Part shown: one piece after another, positions 12,557 to 16,301 of the stretch | Numbering within the stretch: the first letter of the stretch is position 1 | How the letters are laid out: each line of letters begins with the position of its first letter | Assembly: GCA_045806505.1 (NCBI GenBank) | Contig: JBJMJE010000208.1 | Coordinates: 1 to 16,301 of the forward strand | Origin: DASVFB01 sp045806505 | Lineage (GTDB): Bacteria > Actinomycetota > Thermoleophilia > Gaiellales > Gaiellaceae | Direction: 5' to 3' | DNA length: 16,301 bases | Position numbers and translations under genes: made by a program | Notes under the pieces: generated by a model | The model's database searches: none | Told to the model about the DNA's origin: nothing | Seen by the model: the letters and a program-made list of their open reading frames with translations, nothing else

Positions 12557-13549
12557 GTGAGCGACGGCAGGCGGCCCGACCGCAACCTCGCGCTCGATCT
12601 CGTCCGCGTGACGGAGGCGGCGGCGATGGGTGCGGGACGCTGGATCGGTCGCGGCGACAAGAACGCGGCGGACCAGGGAGCGGTCGACGCGATGCGCGCG
12701 ATGCTCGACACGGTCCCGATGGACGGCAGCGTCGTGATCGGCGAGGGGGAGAAGGACGAAGCGCCGATGCTCTACAACGGTGAGTCCGTCGGCGACGGCA
12801 GCGGCCCGCCGGTCGATGTCGCCGTCGACCCGCTCGAGGGCACGCGCCTGACGGCGCTCGGCCAGCCGAACGCGATTGCCGTGATCGCCGTCGCGGAGCG
12901 CGGGACGATGTTCTTCCCCGGCGCCGCCGTCTACATGGAGAAGATCGCGGTAGGAGCGGATGCGGTCGACGTGATCGACATCGAGGCGTCGCCGACCGAG
13001 AACGTCAACGCCGTCGCGAAGGCGAAGGGCGTCACGCCGCGCGAACTATCGGTCGTCGTGCTCGAGCGCGAGCGGCACAACGACCTGATCGCCGAGCTGC
13101 GCGAGGCGGGCGCGAAGGTCAACCTGATCCGCGACGGCGACGTCGCCGGCGCGATCGCGGCCGCGCGCGGCGGGACGGGAGTCGACGTGCTCTACGGCAT
13201 CGGCGGCACACCCGAAGGCGTCATCTCCGCCGCAGCGTTGAAGTGCGTCGGCGGCGGCATCCAGGGACGCCTCTGGCCACGGGACGACGACGAGCGCCGG
13301 CGGCTCGTCAACGCGGGCCTCGACCCGAGCCGCATCTTGACGACCGACGACCTCGTCGCCGGCGACGACGTCTTCGTCGCCGCGACCGGCGTCACGACGG
13401 GATCGCTCCTACGCGGCGTCCGCTACGAGCCGAACGGCGTCGTCACCGACTCGATCGTGATGCGCTCGCGCTCCGGAACCGTGCGCATGATCCAGGCGAG
13501 ACACCACCTGGAGAAGCTGCAAGCCTTCACCGGCCGCGAATACCGGTAA
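12557..13549 (+). CDS. glpX: Fructose-1,6-bisphosphatase class II
   Basis: A 330-residue GlpX-type phosphatase that removes the 1-phosphate of fructose-1,6-bisphosphate, the committed step of gluconeogenesis. Motifs are RNLALDLVRVTEAAAMGAGR (9-28), GRGDKNAADQGAVDAMR (31-47), the metal and substrate site VIGEGEKDEAPML (60-72), VDPLEGT (90-96, with the Asp and Glu metal ligands), GIGGTPEGVISAAALKCVGG and a C-terminal DDVFVAATGVTTGSLLRGV. Length and motif set are normal for the family. The GTG start at 12557 follows the argS stop by 11 bp and lacks a Shine-Dalgarno; an upstream open frame in the same register is argS shadow. Its presence about 6 kb from gap-pgk-tpiA-gpmI makes this a carbon-metabolism region, although argS and the channel intervene. 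Confidence 0.95.
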   Translation: MSDGRRPDRNLALDLVRVTEAAAMGAGRWIGRGDKNAADQGAVDAMRAMLDTVPMDGSVVIGEGEKDEAPMLYNGESVGDGSGPPVDVAVDPLEGTRLTALGQPNAIAVIAVAERGTMFFPGAAVYMEKIAVGADAVDVIDIEASPTENVNAVAKAKGVTPRELSVVVLERERHNDLIAELREAGAKVNLIRDGDVAGAIAAARGGTGVDVLYGIGGTPEGVISAAALKCVGGGIQGRLWPRDDDERRRLVNAGLDPSRILTTDDLVAGDDVFVAATGVTTGSLLRGVRYEPNGVVTDSIVMRSRSGTVRMIQARHHLEKLQAFTGREYR

Positions 13550-13579
13550 CGAATCGCCGCCCGGGCGGACTGCACCCAC

Positions 13580-13987
13580 ATGAAGACACTGATGCTCCTC
13601 GCCGCGGCAGTGGCCGCGCTCGCCGTCGGATCGGCGCGTGCCGCGACGCACGCGCCTGCCGTCCGCTATGTCGACGACAGGTTCGGGCCGATCCTCGCGA
13701 CGCCGAAGAAGCAGGCGCTCTACTACTGGACCCGGGAGAACGACTTCCGCGTCCACTGCACCGGCGACTGCGCGCGGCTCTGGCCGCCGCTCGTCGTGCG
13801 CAGCAAAGCGACGGTGACACGCAACGTCACGGGGATCAAGGGAACCTTCGGCACGATCCGCCGCCCCGATGGGCGGCTCCAGCTGACGTTCAACCGGCGG
13901 CCCGTCTACTCCTACGTCCATGAGGGGCCGACGCAGGTTCTCTGCGACAACGTCAACGGCTGGTTCGTCGTCCGCTTGCGCGGCTGA
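13580..13987 (+). CDS. Secreted protein with COG4315-type repeat (Lipoprotein_15-like)
   Basis: A 135-residue exported protein. Residues 1-21 form a signal peptide (MKT, hydrophobic core LMLLAAAVAALAV, cleavage after SARA). There is no lipobox cysteine, unlike many family members annotated as lipoproteins. The mature part has FGPILATPKKQALYYWTREN (35-54), then HCTGDCARLWPPLVV (59-73), which is the family CTGDCA.WPP signature. A second half-repeat carries RRPVYSYVHEGP (106-117). Cys60 and Cys64 may pair, leaving Cys122. The family (PF03640/COG4315) is of unknown function, with a Yx(FWY)xxD repeat; here the terminal Asp of that motif is preserved in the first copy and lost in the second. It stands alone between glpX (30 bp upstream) and padR (29 bp downstream). 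The identity call is moderate to strong. Confidence 0.82.
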   Translation: MKTLMLLAAAVAALAVGSARAATHAPAVRYVDDRFGPILATPKKQALYYWTRENDFRVHCTGDCARLWPPLVVRSKATVTRNVTGIKGTFGTIRRPDGRLQLTFNRRPVYSYVHEGPTQVLCDNVNGWFVVRLRG

Positions 13988-13994
13988 CGCCACG

Positions 13995-14023
13995 GTGGCA
14001 TAGTTCGATGTGAACTATGCCAC
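13995..14023. promoter_or_regulatory. Perfect 12-bp inverted repeat over the padR start codon (probable PadR operator)
   Basis: GTGGCATAGTTC (13995-14006) and GAACTATGCCAC (14012-14023) are exact reverse complements separated by GATGT. The padR ATG (14017-14019) is inside the right arm. PadR-family proteins typically bind dyads of this size and regulate their own operon, so autorepression is likely. The element also holds CATAGT (13999-14004), a possible -10, so a bound dimer would block the promoter and the start region together. Confidence 0.75.
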
Positions 14024-14571
14024 TCCGGACTAAGAGGACCACGTCGGCTCCGCCGGTCACGGCGACGGAGGTGGCCGTGCTCGGCCTGCTGGCGGAGGGC
14101 GAGCGCTCCGGCTACGACCTGCTGCGCCAGGCGGAACGGAGCGTCGGATTCTTCTGGACGCCCGCGAAGACGCAGCTCTACGCCGTCCTTCGCAAGCTCG
14201 TCGAGAACGGCTTCGCGACGTCGCGGCTCGTGCGCCAGTACGAGCGACCGGACAAGACGCTGTACCGGCTCACCGACCTCGGGCTCGAGCGGCTGCGCGA
14301 CGGTCTCGAGCAGGTGGCCTCGACGGTCAACAAGAACCCGCTCGAGCTCCGCATCTTCTTCGGAGAGCACCGCCCGCTCGAGGCCGTCGTGGCCGATCTG
14401 GAAGGCGTCCGCGAGCGCGCGCGCGACCACCTCGCCGAGCTCGAGGAGATCGAGGAGACCTTCGACCACGACGAGCACCTGTTCCCGTACCTGACGCTGC
14501 TGCGGGGCAAGGAGAACGCGCGCGCCGACGTTGCCTGGGCCGAGCGCGCGCTGGAGCTGCTGCGCCGGTGA
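14017..14571 (+). CDS. PadR family transcriptional regulator
   Basis: A 184-residue PadR-type repressor with a C-terminal dimerisation (Vir-type) domain. The winged helix-turn-helix covers about 15-95: TATEVAVLGLLAEGERSGYD (15-34), then WTPAKTQLYAVLRKLVENGF (47-66), where PadR proteins read ...QLY..L..L...G, and a wing LYRLTDLGLERL (82-93). Residues about 105-184 are helical and charged, with HRPLEAVVADLEGVRERARD (118-137), as in the PadR C-terminal family. The proteins respond to phenolic acids, antibiotics or other small molecules; the ligand cannot be told here. The ATG start lies inside a perfect 12-bp dyad. The stop overlaps the hydrolase start by 4 bp (GTGA), so both genes form one translationally coupled operon under likely autoregulation. 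Confidence 0.93.
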   Translation: MPLRTKRTTSAPPVTATEVAVLGLLAEGERSGYDLLRQAERSVGFFWTPAKTQLYAVLRKLVENGFATSRLVRQYERPDKTLYRLTDLGLERLRDGLEQVASTVNKNPLELRIFFGEHRPLEAVVADLEGVRERARDHLAELEEIEETFDHDEHLFPYLTLLRGKENARADVAWAERALELLRR

Positions 14572-15794
14572 TCGCGTCCGCTCTCTCGATCCTGGTCGCC
14601 TCTGCCGTCACCGGCACGTACACCGGCACGGTCACGTTCCGCGCGGCCGAGCCTTCGAACGTGACGGTTATGCTCGCACAGCGCACGGCGGCGGTGACGC
14701 TCGGGCCCGGGCACGTCGCGCGCGCACGCGGCGCCGTCACGCGTTCGCACGGCACGATGCGCTTCACGGCGCCCGGACTACCGGTGAACCTTCGCTTCGC
14801 CGTAAAGCAGAAGGGAGCGCGACTCGTCGGCGCCGCGACGCAGGGCGCGGCGAAGGGAACGGTCACGCTGCACAGGGGCAGCAGCGCGGACACCCGTCTC
14901 GGCTATTTCGCGTCGCCCAACGTCGAGGTCCCCCGTTTCACGCGCCACGGCTATTCGACCTCTCCGTTCGCCGTCGATCTCGCGACGGGCGCGTTCGTCG
15001 ATGCGCCGGCCTCGCCCGCCGTGCGTCTCGACGTGCGCCAGTTCGACGTCCGCTTCCGAAGCGGCAAGGCGACGCTGGCCGGAACGCTCTCGATCCCGCC
15101 GGGCGCAGGGCCGCATCCCGCCGCCGTCTACGTGTCCGGCTCCGGCGACACGTTGCGCGAGGAGGCACAGTGGCTGCAGGGTCTCTTCGTGGCGCGCGGC
15201 ATCGCGGTGCTCGCGTACGACAAGCGGGGGATCGGCCAGTCCGGCGGCACGTACACCGGCAGCCTTGCGAGCGACGACACGATCAGGACGCTCGCGGGCG
15301 ACGCCGCCGCGGCTGCCCGCTTCCTCGCTGCGCAGAACGGCATCGACCCGAAGCGCGTCGGCTTCTACGGGCTCAGCCAGGGCGGCTGGATCATCCCGCA
15401 GGCGGCGGTGCGCGCGAGCGGTGTGGTCTCGTGGGCGGTGGTCGAGTCCGGGCCGACGATCACGCAGGGCGAGTCGGACAACTTCGCGAGCCTGGCGGCG
15501 ACGCTCCCGATCGCCGAGGCCGAGCGCCAGGCGCGCGCGCAGGGCCCGAGCGGCTACGACCCGCAGCCGTGGATTCGCAAGCTCGACATCCCGGTCCTCT
15601 GGCTGTACGCCGGCCGCGACCGCGCGCAGCCGGCCGGTACGAGCATGCAGCTGCTGAAGACGCTGTCGGCCGGCCACGACTTCACGACGGTGCTCTTCCC
15701 AACGGCGCCGCACCCGCTCTTCGACCAGAGCGGCTTTCCGCCCGAGCTGTTCCCGCGCGTGGCCGATTGGCTCCGCGCGCACCAACTCGGCTGA
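14568..15794 (+). CDS. Secreted alpha/beta hydrolase with N-terminal beta-rich domain
   Basis: A 408-residue protein. A short hydrophobic N-terminus (IASALSILVASAVTG, 2-16) suggests export. Residues about 17-110 look beta-rich and resemble the accessory domain seen before some COG1073-type hydrolases. The alpha/beta hydrolase domain runs from about 155: HPAAVYVSGSGDTLREEA (183-200) with the oxyanion loop, AYDKRGIGQSGG (216-227), the nucleophile elbow YGLSQGGW (267-274, Ser270), the acid in YAGRDRAQP (347-355, Asp351) and the histidine in APHPLF (380-385, His382). The triad is complete. An esterase or peptidase-like activity on an unknown substrate is likely. The GTG start overlaps the padR stop, so its expression should follow PadR control. 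The substrate may be linked to the PadR ligand. Confidence 0.88.
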   Translation: MIASALSILVASAVTGTYTGTVTFRAAEPSNVTVMLAQRTAAVTLGPGHVARARGAVTRSHGTMRFTAPGLPVNLRFAVKQKGARLVGAATQGAAKGTVTLHRGSSADTRLGYFASPNVEVPRFTRHGYSTSPFAVDLATGAFVDAPASPAVRLDVRQFDVRFRSGKATLAGTLSIPPGAGPHPAAVYVSGSGDTLREEAQWLQGLFVARGIAVLAYDKRGIGQSGGTYTGSLASDDTIRTLAGDAAAAARFLAAQNGIDPKRVGFYGLSQGGWIIPQAAVRASGVVSWAVVESGPTITQGESDNFASLAATLPIAEAERQARAQGPSGYDPQPWIRKLDIPVLWLYAGRDRAQPAGTSMQLLKTLSAGHDFTTVLFPTAPHPLFDQSGFPPELFPRVADWLRAHQLG

Positions 15795-15803
15795 CGCGGC
15801 GGC

Positions 15804-15817
15804 TACCCTCTCCGGCC
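15804..15817 (+). promoter_or_regulatory. Candidate leaderless -10 box for typA
   Basis: TACCCT (15804-15809) ends 8 bases before the typA GTG within the 23-bp spacer after the hydrolase stop. No Shine-Dalgarno and no clear -35 are visible. Confidence 0.35.
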
Positions 15818-16301
15818 GTGTCCAACACCGGCCAACTCGCCCACCGTGACGACCTTCGCAACGTCGCGATCGTCGCCCACGTCGACCACGGCAAGACGAC
15901 GCTCGTCGACGCGATGCTCTGGCAGTCCGGTTCGTTCGGTGCCCACGAGGACGTCGCAGAGCGTGTGATGGATTCGATGGATCTCGAGCGCGAAAAGGGG
16001 ATCACGATTCTCGCCAAGAACACGACCGTCCGCGTCGGCGGCGTGAAGGTGAACATCGTCGACACGCCCGGGCACGCCGACTTCGGCGGTGAGGTGGAGC
16101 GCGGGCTGACGATGGTGGACGGCGTGCTCCTCCTCGTCGACGCGAGCGAAGGCCCGCTGCCGCAGACGCGTTTCGTGCTGCGCAAGGCGCTCGAGGCCCG
16201 CCTGCCGATCGTGCTCGTCGTCAACAAGGTCGACCGGCCGGACGCGCGTGTCGAGGAAGTCGTGAACGAGGTCTACGACCTGTTTCTCGATCTCGACGCG
16301 G
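15818..16301 (+). CDS. typA: Ribosome-associated GTPase TypA/BipA, N-terminal part
   Basis: 161 residues of the translational GTPase TypA/BipA, which binds the 70S ribosome and aids ribosome assembly and stress adaptation. The G motifs are complete: G1 AHVDHGKTT (20-28), switch I with LEREKGITILAKNT (56-69), G3 DTPGHADFGGEVER (82-95) and G4 NKVD (136-139). AERVMDSMDLE and PLPQTRFVLRKALE distinguish TypA from EF-G and LepA. The GTG at 15818 gives the usual short lead into NVAIVAHVDHGK. The reading frame is cut by the end of the window, so domains II-V are not seen. It has its own candidate -10 box and is probably expressed separately from the hydrolase upstream. Confidence 0.95.
   Translation, partial: MSNTGQLAHRDDLRNVAIVAHVDHGKTTLVDAMLWQSGSFGAHEDVAERVMDSMDLEREKGITILAKNTTVRVGGVKVNIVDTPGHADFGGEVERGLTMVDGVLLLVDASEGPLPQTRFVLRKALEARLPIVLVVNKVDRPDARVEEVVNEVYDLFLDLDA

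Noticed and set aside
13557..13568. CCGCCCGGGCGG palindrome after glpX as a terminator
   Set aside because: It has no loop when fully paired, no T-run follows, and palindromes of G and C only are frequent by chance here.
1..16301. CRISPR arrays, tRNA or rRNA genes, insertion sequences, toxin-antitoxin or phage modules
   Set aside because: No regularly spaced repeats, cloverleaf-like segments, transposase or integrase motifs, or small paired toxin genes were seen on either strand.

Overview
The window is strongly GC-rich, gene-dense bacterial chromosome (mostly overlapping or abutting genes, many GTG starts). WhiA, an MthK-type channel, DUF3467, TypA and abundant leaderless-looking starts point to a high-GC actinobacterium. 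The style of the ArgRS and of the hypothetical genes suggests the deep-branching class Thermoleophilia (Gaiellales/Solirubrobacterales-like). That lineage call is an inference from remembered protein character, not from a database search. No rRNA, tRNA, CRISPR array, insertion sequence or prophage gene was seen.

Layout. (1) 1-691, minus: N-terminal part of a delta-1-pyrroline-5-carboxylate dehydrogenase (pruA), divergent from an O6-alkylguanine-DNA alkyltransferase (718-1281) that carries an in-frame palindromic insertion. (2) 1268-7258, plus: whiA, a 258-bp leader with an AT-rich palindrome and two hairpins, then the lower-glycolysis run gap-pgk-tpiA-gpmI with zero, 9-bp or negative spacing, ending in an ECF sigma factor whose start lies inside gpmI. 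(3) 7268-8506, minus: a ferritin-like helical hypothetical protein and a metallophosphoesterase, facing the sigma gene across a small hairpin. (4) 8487-9701, plus: a membrane M48 metalloprotease, convergent by 4 bp with a DUF3467 gene (9698-9994, minus). (5) 10013-13549, plus: a two-TM/RCK channel with an aberrant selectivity filter, argS with a degenerate HIGH motif and an in-frame palindrome, and glpX (fructose-1,6-bisphosphatase II). (6) 13580-15794: a secreted COG4315-type protein, then a PadR regulator with a perfect 12-bp inverted repeat over its own start codon, translationally coupled to a secreted alpha/beta hydrolase. (7) 15818 to the end: the N-terminal part of typA/bipA.

How the genes fit together. 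gap, pgk, tpiA and gpmI catalyse consecutive triose and lower-glycolysis steps, and glpX gives the irreversible gluconeogenic step, so the window is a central-carbon neighbourhood. It also holds housekeeping functions (argS, typA, whiA, ogt) and one likely locally regulated cassette (padR-hydrolase). No complete new multi-gene system is evident. The most unusual points are the channel filter TLNGLD in place of TVGYGD, the loss of the HIGH histidines in ArgRS, two palindromic elements tolerated inside coding genes, a PadR operator covering its own ATG, and a recurring TANNNT box 6-8 (once 10) bases before GTG starts, which suggests leaderless transcription. In two divergent gene pairs the opposing boxes overlap.
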